Shown here: piece after piece, positions 43,206 through 54,707 of the stretch
Layout of the letters: every line of letters begins with the position of its first letter
Numbering within the stretch: the first letter of the stretch is position 1
Source: Branchipolynoe longqiensis
Taxonomy: Eukaryota > Annelida > Polychaeta > Phyllodocida > Polynoidae
NCBI GenBank assembly: GCA_030323885.1
Contig: CM059198.1
Span: forward strand, 54,796,417-54,860,416
Direction of reading: 5' to 3'
DNA: 64,000 nt
Made by a program: the position numbers and the translations under genes
The notes under the pieces: model-generated
Told to the model about the DNA's origin: nothing
Database searches by the model: none
What the model saw: the letters and a program-made list of their open reading frames with translations, nothing else

Positions 43206-44230
43206 AGATGAGAAGTGGGCGCTCTACCACCAGGTCATTCCGTCTGGGACCTTCCTTCTGATGGCTATGTATAGCCTAATTAGGGCTGGAAGACGCTCGG
43301 ATCAGGCAACCCCAATAACCCGACTCAGTAAGGTGATCATGTAGAATGACATTCACCAGTGAACATTCGTAGAGCTTAAGGGGGTCCGCCCCATTAAAAT
43401 AGTGCTGGAACAACCTCTAACCCACGATCTTCCACACAGGAAACCCGCGCTGTTACCATGGTTACCAGTATACTAATTTAATCCTGAACCATAACACATT
43501 TAAAGCTGCCACAGTGGTTTGGAAATGCTAAACACAAGTTTCTTTTGAGATTTACTTCGGATGGAGCAAACACATTTTCCTTAATGATTAGCTCAGCATG
43601 CTGAAAAAAGTGAAATAGCTGTTTGTTGACTGGATTTGCATGTGTTCAGAGGAAAAAAAATAAAGACCAGTTAAAGGGGAAAGTTGTTTTTTTAAGAAGA
43701 AAAAAAAAGAAGAAAAAAAAAGAATCCGTAGCATTAAGAATAGAACCCAGACAATTAGTGTAGGAGTCCTAGGCAGCATTACCACTCCATTAAATGTCAA
43801 GGTTTTGGATGTTTTCCATTCAGCTGATGAAAAAGGCCATGGAAAGTGGACACACTAATAGATCTGATCCGTGAGACTTAGTTCGATCAATAAAGAGGCG
43901 AGTGTAGAACTCAATAGTAATTCATTTCCAAGGTGATTGCTCTGTGAAATGTATATAAACAAAGGGATAGCTACAACATAATTGTTGCACACTGGAACCA
44001 AACTCATGATCTATGGGTCCTGATAACCATTCCCTCCATGACGTCACAGAATATGGATATAAATGTGTACTCCACCTGAGTAAGGGTGGTTTGATTCTTT
44101 CCAGAGTTAAATTGATTCTATTTCCGTAGCCAATTCATTACATAGCCTTCCATTTGTTCATGAATTTTTATATTTTTTGCAATCGAATTAGTGAGTACTG
44201 CACTGGTTTCTTTTTCAGTCGGACTAAAGG
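43206..44230. other. Unassigned, about 1 kb
   Basis: A tRNA-like scrap (GGGCGCTCTACCACCAGG) at about 43216, purine runs at 43690-43720, and a 22-bp block (CATGGAAAGTGGACACAC then TAAT, about 43838) shared with 50.23 kb. No gene was recognised. Confidence 0.4.
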
Positions 44231-44884
44231 CCCTGTCACACTACGACGTAAGGCGCCAGCGTAGGGACAACGTGAAAATAAATTCTACACATCAAACTTC
44301 TCGGCGTAATATGCAAATTTGGGATGTCAATGACGGGTAGTTGATGTGAGCGTAACGTCGGTAAAGCATAGTGATAACGTGGTTCAATGAGAGAGGACAA
44401 CGTAATTATGCTCACGGCACGTTATATATGTTATTCGATCGCCAGAACTACGTGCCTACACGTTAGATACGTCATGACACGGTGGCGAAACGCTAAACAT
44501 TGGATGTACGCTAGGCGCACCTTATCCATACGCCATCACTATGCGGACTGTACGTTCCCACTGCATTTGAAGTAGGTCAACATAATGCAACATAGTCAGC
44601 AGCGTTTGACTTACGCTCGTCTAACGTACATCGAGGTTCGCCTAACGCATACATAACGTACGGCGAATGTAAAATCCTTACATTGTCCAACGTTGGCATA
44701 TGTAAAAAGTTTTGAACATGTCCAAAACCTTGGCGCACGCTGACATAACTCGACGTATCTCGATGTAATTGTAAATCGATGTCTGCCTAATGTAACCATG
44801 ACATAACCCGCCGTACCTCAACGTAATGATGAAACGTCACCTACGTCGGCTTACATTGGCTCGTTACGTCATAGTGTGACAGGG
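44231..44884. mobile_element. MITE-4a, second copy
   Basis: Ends CCCTGTCACACTACGACGTA and GTCATAGTGTGACAGGG. Same ACGT-based interior as 7971-8660, more diverged. Confidence 0.75.
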
Positions 44885-44907
44885 GTATAAGTCTCACGTG
44901 CATCAGA

Positions 44908-45145
44908 CTGATGACTTTATAGTGCTGCCCCACTGTGAGACCAGACCGAAAGCACCATGACCCAATATCCAACTCAATCACATTATCCCATTCCTGAGCA
45001 AACCAGTCCTCGTCTCATCTTGTTACTACCGGGTGCCAGGCTAGGCAGCAAGTATACATTTTGTAAGTCATCGGTTTGACTCGGCTGTGGTTCAAATTCA
45101 CGACCTCCTACATTGGAAGGCAGCCAGCACCTTCACTGATTGGTC
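44908..45145 (-). mobile_element. SINE-A, 3'-truncated
   Basis: From GATGACTTTATAGTGCTGCC to a degenerate head. A sense tail scrap lies at 45539-45590. Confidence 0.8.
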
Positions 45146-45169
45146 AAATATATAGCTTATTAATTGACG

Positions 45170-45720
45170 AAGTAGATATCTTACTATGTGACAGAGTATC
45201 TGACTTACTAATCTGGTCGAGTACCTAGCTTACTAGTTGGTGAAGTACAGAAATGACCCTGTTGTCAAGAACGTAACTTACTAATTGGTCAAGTACACAA
45301 CTTAGCATTTGATCAATTAAATAGGTTAGTAATTGTACAAACCTTACAAATGTGTCAAGTACATAGCTTACTAATTGGTAAAGTACATAACATAGCATTT
45401 GATCAAGCACACAGTTTAGTAATTGGTCATGTACATATAATACAGTTGTGTCAAATACATAGCTTACTAATTGGTCAAGTACATAACTTAGTATTTAGTC
45501 AAGCATATCGGTTACTAATTGTTCATTTATGCAGCTCTCGTCCTGATATAACCATATATCTTGCTAGGACACAAAACCCTAACAAACAAATGTACGCAGT
45601 TTACGAATTTGGACAAAAACATCGCTTACTAAACTGACACATGCATAACTGTCTAAATGGTCAAATACCTAGATTACTAATTAGTCATTTCCCTAGCTTG
45701 CAGTTGGTTATGTCATGGCT
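45170..45720. repeat. AGTACATAGCTTACTAATTG minisatellite
   Basis: About 20 degenerate units of 24-27 bp, AGTACATAGCTTACTAATTG then GTCA, with a SINE-A tail scrap in the array. Confidence 0.8.
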
Positions 45721-45783
45721 ATTTGGTCATTTTGGAAAAAATACTTCACTAAACGAATAGTTTACTTGGGAGGGGGAGGGGTC

Positions 45784-47013
45784 TTAAGCTGAGATTCCTT
45801 ACACGCGGTATGCGGTATGCGTATGCGAATGCGAATGCGGCAAAAAATCGAAACGCCTTGAAGTCAATGGGCTGCAACCCTTACATGCGGTATGCGAATG
45901 CGAATGCGAATGCGACAACTCGATCGGTCCCTGTAGCGATCGGTGCGGCATGCGGCACGGAGGTGCGAATAGAAAACCATCAGTCGCGTTTGTCCATTAG
46001 TTTTAGCCGAGGGGAGGCGACTGAGCATTACGGAACGGTCACACACAGGGGTGCGGAGGGGACACCAGGCATAGAGGGGTGCCGTGTACATAGTGATTAG
46101 TGTGTGAGGAGGGGAAACATATGGTAGTGGTGGTGGTGGTGGTAGTGGTAGTGGTAGTGGTAGTGGTGGTGGTGGTGGTGGTGGTGGTGGTGGTGGTGGT
46201 GGTGCCGTGTACATAGTGATTAGTCTCACATGGGGGTTCCTACCTTTATAATTGCCAAAGCATAGATAACTATTCCTATTTCTGTGGATTAAGGTAGGAA
46301 CCCCCGTGTGAGACGTCGCCGCATACTGCATACCGCATGCCGCATACCGCATAGAAGGAATCATGCCATTCGCATACCGCATACCGCATACCGCATATAA
46401 GGAATCCTAACTTAAAGCTGAGATTCCTTCTACGCAGTATGCGGTATGCGAATGGGAAGATTCCTTCTACGCGGTATGTGGCATGCGGCATGCGGCACAC
46501 GACTGGCTATATTTAACAAATAAAAATAAACAAGTATACTCCATACTGCACTGTAGATGGCCTAATATGGCATGTATATCTATGTAACTCTTGGTACGTT
46601 ACATGGAGGTTCCTACCTTTATAATTCCCAAATTATAGATAAGTATTCATATTTTTGTGGCTCTGGTAGCATTTTTACGAACCCGTAACCCAACCACCAC
46701 CACTACCATATGTTTCCCCTCAGCACCCCTGTGTGAGACCGTTCCGGAATGCTCAGTCACCTCTCCTAGTGTTAAACTAATGGACACATCAGACTCAGGT
46801 TTCTATTCACACCCTGCGTGCCGCATACCGCATGCCGCACCGATCGCTACAGGGACCGATCGAGTTGTCGCATTCGCATTCGCATTCGCATTCGCATACC
46901 GCGTGTAAGGGTTGTAGCCCATTGACTTCAAGGCGTTTCGATTTTTTGCCGCATTCGCATTCGCATTCCGCATGCTGCATGCCGCATACCGCGTGTAAGG
47001 AATCTTAGCTTAA
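45784..47013. mobile_element. FB foldback element, 1.23 kb
   Basis: Arms of roughly 330-370 bp are inverted copies: TTAAGCTGAGATTCC, GGTATGC and GAATGC repeats, GGCAAAAAATCGAAACGCC, GTCAATGGGCTGCAACC, CTCGATCGGTCCCTGTAGCG, and GGGGAAACATATGGTAGTGG. The centre has further short foldbacks (46226-46310, 46310-46500). No coding frame. Confidence 0.85.
46117..46203. repeat. (GGT)n array
   Basis: GGTGGT/AGTGGT trinucleotides, about 28 units, inside the left arm-loop of the FB element. Confidence 0.9.
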
Positions 47014-47094
47014 GGTCCTAGCAACATCCAATGTTAACAGTATATGCTGATTGTGATTTTGTAACACTGGTCCACTGCATCTCTAGAGCATCCA

Positions 47095-47800
47095 ACTAAC
47101 AATATTAAGTGTCTACATACGTGCGGAGTAGGACAGTGCATCCACGCTACACTGGCTTCTATGAACATCTGACTGACAGTGTTAGCTCGATGTGAGTGCA
47201 GAGTAGGATGAGTGCCTCCATGCTACACTGGCCTCTGGGAACATCTGACTGACAGTGTTAGGTGTATATGAGTGCAGAGTAGGATGGGTGCATCCATGCT
47301 ACACTGGCCTCTGGGAACATCTGAATGACAGCGTTAAGTGTATATGAGTGGAGAGTAGAATGGGTGCATCCATGCTACACTGGCATCTGGGAACATCTGA
47401 CTGACAGTGTTAGGGTGTATATGAGTGCAGAGTAGAATGGGTGCATCCATGCTACACTTTCCTCTGAGAACATTGATTGATTGGTGCTTTCTTTACGCCG
47501 TGTCGATAGCATATGCCTTATTCACAGCAAGCATATGGGAACATCCCACTGACAGTGTTAGCTCCATATGAGTGTAGAGTAGGATGGGTGCATCCATGCT
47601 ACACTGGCCTCCGGGAACATCTGACTAACAGTGGTAGTTGTAAATGTAAGCTGAGTAGGATGGGTGCATCCATGCTACACTCACCTCTGGGAACATCAAA
47701 CTGACAGTGCTAGCTGTATATAAGTGTGGAGTAGGATGGGTGCATCCATGCTACACTGGCCTCTGGGAAGATCTGTGATAATGTTAGCTCCATAGGAGCT
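47095..47800. repeat. 76-bp satellite, left part
   Basis: About 9 units of GGATGGGTGCATCCATGCTA, CACTGGCCTCTGGGAACATC, TGACTGACAGTGTTAG, then a variable GTATATGAGTGCAGAGTA part. Confidence 0.9.
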
Positions 47801-47811
47801 AACATTAGTTA

Positions 47812-49300
47812 GTATGGTTCTGTACCCCATAGTATGGTTCTGTACCCCAAGCATGGAAGGATGCCAGCATTGTAACCATCTACAAGAAAGGTGATCGAAC
47901 AGACTGTGGGAACTATAGAGGAATCTCTCTTCTTTCCATAGCAGGGAAGATCTTCGCCAGGATCCTACTCAACAGACTATCTATTCACATAACACCTGGT
48001 GTAGTTCCGGAGTCACAGTATGGCTTCAGAGGTAACCAGAGCACTGTGGATATGATATTTTGTCTCCGACAGCTACAAGAAAAGTGCATTGAGCAGGACC
48101 GACCACTGTACATGGTATTTGTCGATTTCACTAAGGCATTTGATACAGTCGGGAGGACCGGGCTATGGCAGCTACTGAGGAAGTACGGATGCCCAGAGAA
48201 GTTCACAACTATGATCGAGGCTCTACATAGAGGAATGATGGCGAACATTAGTGCTGGAGGGGAAGTCTCGGAATCGTTCGGGGTTACCAATGGGGTCAAG
48301 CAAGGTTGTGTACTGGCCCCCATGCTCTTCTCCATCTTCCTATCAGCAATGCTAGACGAGGCTTTCCGAGACATGGGGGATGGCATCTATATACAGTCCA
48401 GACAGAGCGCTGACCTATTCAATGTCGCACACTTCAGAGCGAAGACCAAGACTACTCAGATACTGGTGAGAGAGCTACTATTCGCAGATGACAGTGCACT
48501 GGTTGCCCACTCTGCTGAAGAGACCCAGAAAATAGTGGACGCTTTCTCCGATGCATCAAAGAAGTTTGGCCTGAAAATTAACATCAAGAAGACGGAGGTG
48601 CTGTACCAACCCAACTCTACAAGAACCCGAGAGGAGGAGATCATGGTTGACGGAAACAAGCTGAACTCTGTTCCGGAATTCACCTATCTCGGAAGCAGTA
48701 TATCAAGTGATGGACGCATTGATGCTGAGATACAGAGGAGGATGGCCAAGGCTAGCGCATCTTTCGGCCGACTACACCAGAGACTCTGGAACAACCACCA
48801 TGTGTCCATTCAGGTCAAAGGTAAGATCTACCGCGCAATCGTGCTATCCACCCTACTATACGGAGCCGAGGCCTGGACAGTGTACAGACAGCAGGTGAAA
48901 AAGCTGCATGCCTTCATGATGCGACATCTGCGTTCAATCATGAGGCTAACCTGGAAGGACAAAGTGACAAATAAGGAAATACTCGAACGGATGGGGCTGC
49001 CCTCTATGGAAGATCTTCTGATCAAAAAGAATCTCCGGTGGACTCGACACCTCATGAGGATGTCATCAGACAGGCTACCAAAGCAGATCCTCTATTCTCA
49101 ACTGTCTTCTGGCTACAGAAAGAGAGGGCGCCCCCGTCTCCGGTTCAAAGATACCATCAAGAGAAACCTAAAGCTGAGAGACATTAAGACCGACTCATGG
49201 ACGCAATCTCACAGCAGAGAGCTAAATGGAGAGCGGCAGTCAAGTAATGAAAGCAGTCTTTGTCGCATCGCGACCGACAGCATGATGATGATGATGAGGA
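47812..49300 (+). pseudogene. LINE reverse transcriptase, 5'-truncated
   Basis: The frame is open from about 47833 (after a TAG) and matches LINE RT from VPQAWKDASIVTIYKKGD (about 47842). The Met at 48046 is internal. Counted from it, RT motif A VDFTKAFD is at residues 26-33, motif B GVKQGCVLAPMLFS at 83-96, catalytic FADD at 146-149, and the C-terminal region (TNKEILERMGLPS, GRPRLRFKDTIKRNL) follows. Comparison with the related copy at 52.13 kb shows one missing base near 49206, which shifts the last codons and adds a false C-terminus. The endonuclease is missing. The 3' end carries ATG repeats. Clade (RTE, Jockey or I type) is not decided. Confidence 0.85.
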
Positions 49301-49470
49301 GTGTAGAGTAGGATGGGTGCATCCATGCTACACTGGCCTCTGGGAACATCTGACTAACAGTGTTAGTTGTAAATAAAAGCAGAGTAGGATGGGTGCATCC
49401 ATGCTACACTGGCCTCTGGGAACATCTGACTGAAAGTATGAGGAGAATATGCATGCAGAGTAAGATGGAT
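49290..49470. repeat. 76-bp satellite, right part
   Basis: GTGTAGAGTAGGATGGGTGC resumes directly after the LINE tail, with 2-3 more units. The LINE therefore sits inside the satellite. Confidence 0.9.
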
Positions 49471-49752
49471 GCATCCTTCCGGACAGCTTAAGGCCCAAAA
49501 CCACTCTGGTGCTGTGACTGAGGGGATCTGCGTCATTTCCCCAGGGTGACTGACGCCATATTTACACCATCACTTAGAAGAGTCACTTGATTTCTCCTTC
49601 AATTGAGCCTGATGGAAAGGATTCCTGCCGAACAGTTCGTGGAATCTTATTTACCAAGCATGGTCGCACCCAGACGATATACAAAGACTCTGCAGATAAG
49701 ATATATGGGCTAATCAGATTCAGCATTTTCTGGCTTCACGTGTTGGAGGTCG
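49471..49752. other. Unassigned
   Basis: Nothing was recognised. Confidence 0.35.
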
Positions 49753-49940
49753 TGTGTCAAGTCAATAACTTACTGAATTTATACTTGCCACGCCCTAGCC
49801 TGGTACTTAGAATTACTAGGACAGGGTAAGGACTGGTTTTCTCATTATCAGGATGATGCAATTGAATGGGATGCTGAAGTCATAGTGCCAGCAGCCCAGT
49901 CTCCAAGTGGGGCAGCACTATAAAGTCACCATGACTGCAT
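49753..49940 (+). mobile_element. SINE-A, diverged fragment
   Basis: GTCAAGTCAATAACTTACTG through GGGGCAGCACTATAAAGTCA. Head and tail are missing. Confidence 0.75.
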
Positions 49941-50485
49941 AATTCATGGTTCTATACAATTTCAATTCGAATAGCTAAAATCAGTAGAGCTAGTGATTGA
50001 CAGGTCAGTCAGCATAGCAACTGTCCACTCGGTGTTTATAGACAGCCACCGCATAGTCAGAAACCACATGATGGTGCCACTCGGCCAGTGTCCTGATTGA
50101 TCGGTAGAAGGAGGGGCTTTAAATATCAACACGTGACCTGAAATAAGACGCATGCATACCCCAAGTGAGGGTGGAGGGAGAGGGCCAGGGGGGTGAGTGT
50201 AGTAGATTCTATGAGTTCACACATGGAAAGTGGACACACTAATGGCTCTGCCATCCCATCAGCTTCCCCAATGTAAGCGTTGCTAAGTGCAAGAACCCAC
50301 CCCCCAACTCCTTAGCTCCCCCCCCCCTCTCCCTAAGTGAGCACTGGTTAAGTGGGTAGAACATTGTTGGCTAAATAACACTAAAGCAGGTCAACATGGG
50401 AAACATGAAGACAGCCTGAGCGCGCATGGTGCATAGTAGTCTTGCAAATTGACTTAAAAAATGAAATAGATAAAGCTTTTTTTAT
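49941..50485. other. Unassigned
   Basis: C-rich run at about 50320. No gene was recognised. Confidence 0.35.
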
Positions 50486-50848
50486 TATTTAAAGCTGCAT
50501 AGTCCGATGAAATATCAAATTTTCAAAACCAAATCAATTATCTAGATTTGATTTTACATATCTAACTTAGATACTGATGCACTTATTAAGCATTTGTTTC
50601 TGCGTAGAAGGCAATACTGAGTCAATTTAACAGAACCTGTTACTGCAGAAGTCTATGGTGTCAGAGTTTTGGCAAGCATGCCAAAACTAATTTTCCATGC
50701 TTGCACTCAAAATATCTCAAAAGTTGACCATTTAAAATAAAAGTAACTTTGAACTAACGCATAGTAGATACTAGTGATCGATCTAATATATTTATCTCAG
50801 AAAAAATACAGAAATTCGAAACCATCGGACTATGCAACTTTAAAAAAA
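50486..50848. mobile_element. MITE-1, full length
   Basis: Inverted ends AAAGCTGCATAGTCCGATG and CATCGGACTATGCAACTTTA bound about 360 bp. Contains GTTTTGGCAAGCATGCCAAAAC, itself a palindrome, in the centre. Confidence 0.85.
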
Positions 50849-51151
50849 AAGAGCTAACAAAGTTGGCTCCCTTGCTGTCGGGAGTCATTTCCAGTGCCAG
50901 ATAGCTTTTTCTTGTCTGTCCACCTCCACCTCCACCATAATCCCACAATGCACCTCTATATTCCACACGGCTTACTAACGAACCATTTACCCAAAACAAA
51001 ATGTGCAACAACATCCACAAATAATACCCATATGGAGAAAACCTTGGCTTGCAATCAAATAGAGACAAGTTTACAGATATGGTGTTTGAATAAATAGAGA
51101 GAACGAGAGGGGGAGGGGAGGAGTAACACACATGATTATCCCTTTGCTGTT

Positions 51152-51381
51152 TTCCTAGCCAGGCGCTCGACATTATTAGGATAGGGCAAGGACTGGTTGG
51201 CTCAGTGTCAGGATAATGTGACTGAGTGGGATATCAGGTCATGCTGCTGGCGGCCTGGTCTCCCAGTGGGGCAGCACTATAAAAGTCACCATGAGTGCAC
51301 ACTGTAACAAGTCGGTATCCGTCCTGATATGACCTTAGATGTTGCTAGGACATAAAACAACAACAAACAAACAAACAAAAA
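51152..51381 (+). mobile_element. SINE-A without head
   Basis: TTCCTAGCCAGGCGCTCGAC to AACAACAACAAACAAACAAA. Confidence 0.9.
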
Positions 51382-51816
51382 CCTTTATTGTTAATGTAAA
51401 TAGCGTCAGGGAAGCTGCTCGGTGAATTCATGGTCAAACTTCCCCGAGAAGATGCTGATCCACCTAGCGGCGAACAAGGTAAACAAAAGTGGCACATTGC
51501 GGTGGGCCCGCCCTCTCCATGCGGAGTCTTGGGGTGGTTATCGCGGTGGTGAGTGAGCACGGCGCGTGTGGAGTGTGGAGTAGACTGTGGGGGGAGAGTG
51601 GAGTCCCGAGTCTGAGAGGGTGAAGGGAAGAAGAACAAGGTGTTGTGTCTCTAACCTTCCTCAGACACACAAAGTGCATTGTCAGCGGCACCGCAACATC
51701 GTAAAACCACGTCAGTTTACGTTGGTTGTTGGAGTTTTACATCTGGCAACATCTAAGGTCATATCAGGACGAGTACTGACTAATTAGTATGCAGGTATTG
51801 CAGGTATAGCAATACC
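51382..51816. other. Unassigned; SINE-A tail scrap
   Basis: Bases 51721-51785 are an antisense SINE-A 3' end. The preceding 340 bp are non-repetitive with no recognised gene. Confidence 0.4.
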
Positions 51817-52122
51817 TCAGGGAGTTTGACGCCCCTGCCCTGCAGAGTTGTAAACCACTGCCATGTTGTACAGGTTCTTGACAGAACCGAAGGCTAAGGG
51901 AGCAAACCCTAAACAGAAAACCATGTCACTGTGGCAGCATGAAGGGCGGTTGATGTATGGAACTCCCAACATCTCCCGACCAGCCACTGCAGGGACAAAT
52001 AGTTTTGCGCCTGTCTTGACATGTTCTTGCCGGTGTGAAACCTCTATTTGCTCCCCGAGAGAGTGCCGCTGGTAACTTGCAAAAGCCAGCAGCACTTCAA
52101 CACTTTTGCAGGCAGCTTTCAT
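51817..52122 (-). CDS. Possible gene fragment, unknown
   Basis: A 101-residue open frame with balanced amino-acid use and no repeat origin that I can see (for example GAKLFVPAVAGREMLGVPYI). It could be an exon or a captured cDNA piece. The start Met lies 10 bases from the 5' break of a LINE fragment. I do not recognise the family, and no splice sites or neighbouring exons were established. It may be chance. Confidence 0.2.
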   Translation of the reverse strand: MKAACKSVEVLLAFASYQRHSLGEQIEVSHRQEHVKTGAKLFVPAVAGREMLGVPYINRPSCCHSDMVFCLGFAPLAFGSVKNLYNMAVVYNSAGQGRQTP

Positions 52123-52131
52123 GGAATGCTT

Positions 52132-52236
52132 AAGACCGACTCATGGACGCAACTCTCACAGCAGAGAGCTAAATGGAGAGCGGCAGTCAAGTAATGAAAG
52201 CAGTCTTTGTCGCATCGCGACCGACAGCATGATTGA
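52132..52236 (+). pseudogene. LINE 3' end fragment
   Basis: TTAAGACCGACTCATGGACG to CGACCGACAGCATGATTG matches the end of the LINE at 47.8-49.3 kb. It keeps the base that copy has lost. Ends in GATTGATTGA. Confidence 0.85.
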
Positions 52237-52237
52237 T

Positions 52238-52502
52238 TGACTGACTTGTGACAATGCGCACTCATGGCGACTTTATAGTGATGCCTCACTGGGAGACCAG
52301 GCCACCAGCACCGTAACCTGATATCCCACTCAGTCACATTATCATGACACTGAGCCAACCAGTCTTTGCCCTGTCCTAATAATGCCGAGTGTCTGGCTAG
52401 GAAGTGACAAGTATCAATTTTTATGTCATTGGTTTGACTCGACCAGGGTTCAAATTACCAAAACGGGAATTACGCTCAACTCATTTGGTCATCCTGTCTG
52501 GT
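52238..52502 (-). mobile_element. SINE-A2
   Basis: From GACTTGTGACAATGCGCACT to the A2 head TCAACTCATTTGGTCATCCT and GTCTGGTAC. It abuts the LINE fragment. Confidence 0.85.
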
Positions 52503-52660
52503 ACTCTTTAACGAAGAGTGGGTGTGGGTGGGTGTGAGTGCGAATGGATCGGGGGGAGGGGGTGTTTTGGGGGTGAGAAGTTTTATTGGTTTTGTTTTTG
52601 TCCTGACATCCAACTGTTTGCATCTATGTAATAAATAAAGTGAACAATGTATGTGGTGTT
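52503..52660. other. Unassigned, G/T-rich
   Basis: GGGTGTGGGTGGGTGTGAG; nothing recognised. Confidence 0.35.
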
Positions 52661-52951
52661 TGTGGTTGGTTGGTTGTTGGAGTTTTACATCCTGGCCTGG
52701 CAACATCTAAGGTCATATCAGGACAGGGGCCGACTTGTGACAGTGCGCACTCATGGTGACGTTATAGTGCTACCAGGCCACCAGCAAAATGACCTGATAT
52801 CCCACTCAGTCACATTATCCTGACACTGAGTCCTTGCCATATCCTAATAATACCGAGGATCTGGCTAGGAAGCGACAACTATCAATTTTTAAGTCATTGG
52901 TTTGACTCGACCTGGGTTCGAACCCATGGCCCCCGATCTACCAAAACAACA
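52661..52951 (-). mobile_element. SINE-A2, head-truncated
   Basis: Tail with CCTGG duplicated (CATCCTGGCCTGGCAAC), antisense body with a loss of CCCCACTGGGAGA, head GGGTTCGAACCCATGG. Confidence 0.85.
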
Positions 52952-52965
52952 GAAGGACATGAGGG

Positions 52966-53455
52966 GGCGATGACAATGGGGGATCGAAGCCACATCTCTT
53001 GCGTTCTGGGCCAGTGTGCTAACCATTACACCACCTAGGCTCCTTGATGTCACCACCCTAGTCATGCCTACGTGTCTACGTGTCTCCTTGCCTGAGAGGT
53101 CGGTGCACACTACTACACTCGTCCCGTGGAATTGTAGGTGTTTTAAATGGTCATTTAAAGCATACAACTACATGCAATACAGGCAATGCCCTTACATATA
53201 CATAGCCAGGGTAGCTTCAACAACCATACACCATGCACCTTGGAAAGGATCCTGGTCTCGGCCCCAGTGTTGTAGGGAGTGATGAAAATGGGAAATATTG
53301 CACCTAGAGCAGGAATCAAACCCACATCTATTTCTTGCATTCCGGGCTAGTGTGCTAACCATTACACGACCTAGGCTCCCTTATGTCACCACCCTATACC
53401 CACACCTACCTGTTTGATAGGTCAGTGCAGACTCCTAGTACTACACTTATACAAA
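52966..53455 (-). mobile_element. SINE-B dimer, diverged
   Basis: Units at 52966-53120 and 53278-53455, about 312 bp apart, with the usual linker (CTCGTCCCGTGGAATTGTAG). Confidence 0.8.
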
Positions 53456-53585
53456 GGTATGCAGCTCCATACCACCTGAGATAACATCGTTTTATTTTAT
53501 TAAAATATATGATGTCCTATAGCGTTTTATTGTGTTGCATTTTATTCCATCACCAAAACAGCCCGCACACCATGTGAAAATCCGA

Positions 53586-53938
53586 TTTGTTTGTTGTTGC
53601 TTTACGTCCTAGCAACCTCTAAGGTAATATCAGGATAGGTACCGATTTGTGACAGCGCACACTCATGGCAACTTTATAGTGCTGCCCTACTGGGAGACCA
53701 GGTTGCCAGCACCATGACCTGATATCCCACTCAGTCATATTATCCTGACACTGATCCAACCAGTACCTGCCCTATCCTAATAATGCCGAGCAACAGACTA
53801 GGAAGCGACAAGTATCAATTCTTAAGTTATTGGTTTGATTTAACCAGGGTTCAAACCCACAAACCCATGGGTTCGGATCGCCCGATCTCCCAAAGCAGGA
53901 GACGGATGCTCAACTCATTCGGCCATCCCGTCTGGTCT
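53586..53938 (-). mobile_element. SINE-A2, full length with 11-bp duplication
   Basis: TGAAAATCCGA on both sides (53575-53585, 53940-53950). The head end reads CATTCGGCCATCCCGTCTGG. Reference copy for the A2 subfamily. Confidence 0.95.
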
Positions 53939-53950
53939 ATGAAAATCCGA

Positions 53951-54292
53951 AGCTAAGTTCCATACGTGGGTACACTCACGAATGGTGCACACACATTATT
54001 GGTACACACTCATGAGTGGTGCACACTGATGAGTGGTGCACAGTGACGTGTGGCGCTCGGCTGGTTGCTGGCGATGTGCCCAGGCCCTGTCCGGCAGACA
54101 GGTGCTGCTTAACATGCCGCCAGGTGGCTTTGCCTCAGATTGCCTTCTTCTTTCCGTTTTCATCTGCCAGCGCCAGTATTGCAGTCACACACATGCCTCG
54201 CAGATCTGTCAGCGCGGTGCTGCATGGCTTAAAGACTTGGTCACGTGATTTCTGTCGGTAGTGCTGACACAAATATCCCTTTTGCCCCCAGA
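53951..54292. other. Unassigned; short TGGTGCACAC repeats
   Basis: GAGTGGTGCACACTGAT-type units at 53983-54045. The rest is non-repetitive with no recognised gene. Confidence 0.4.
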
Positions 54293-54596
54293 CTGGGGAC
54301 GGTGGCCGAATCGGTAGCGCATGAGCCTCGCCTGCGGGAAATTGGGAGTTCGGTTTCCGGTTGAGTCAAACCAATTACTTATAAAATTGATACATGTCGC
54401 TCCTTAGCCTGGCGTCCGGCATTAATAGGATAGGGCAAGGGCTGGTTGCCTCATTGCCAGGATAATGTGACTGAGTGGGATATCGGGTCATGGTGTCGGT
54501 GGTCTAATTTCTCAGTGGGGCAGCACTATACAGTCGCCACCCATTCTGATATGATCTGAGTTGTTGCAAGGACATAAAACTCTAACAACCCACAAA
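54293..54596 (+). mobile_element. SINE-A, full length with internal deletion
   Basis: Head CGGTGGCCGAATCGGTAGCG. The body lacks about 30 bp before CACCCATTCTGATATGATC. Confidence 0.85.
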
Positions 54597-54707
54597 CCAG
54601 TTTTGCCCTAACACAACATTCCAATCCTAAAAATATCAACTACGCTGCGAACAATGAATGAGTCAATTTATTGTAATGTTCCTGGAAGAATCAAGTTAAC
54701 CATTGGT

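Noticed and set aside
45864..46382. 172-residue frame with a poly-Pro stretch on the minus strand
   Set aside because: It runs through the FB element arm and a GGT array and has no protein features beyond the repeat.
48046..49311. A host gene encoding a 421-residue protein
   Set aside because: It has reverse-transcriptase motifs, is truncated at its 5' end, has an ATG-repeat 3' tail and sits inside a satellite, so it is a LINE copy.
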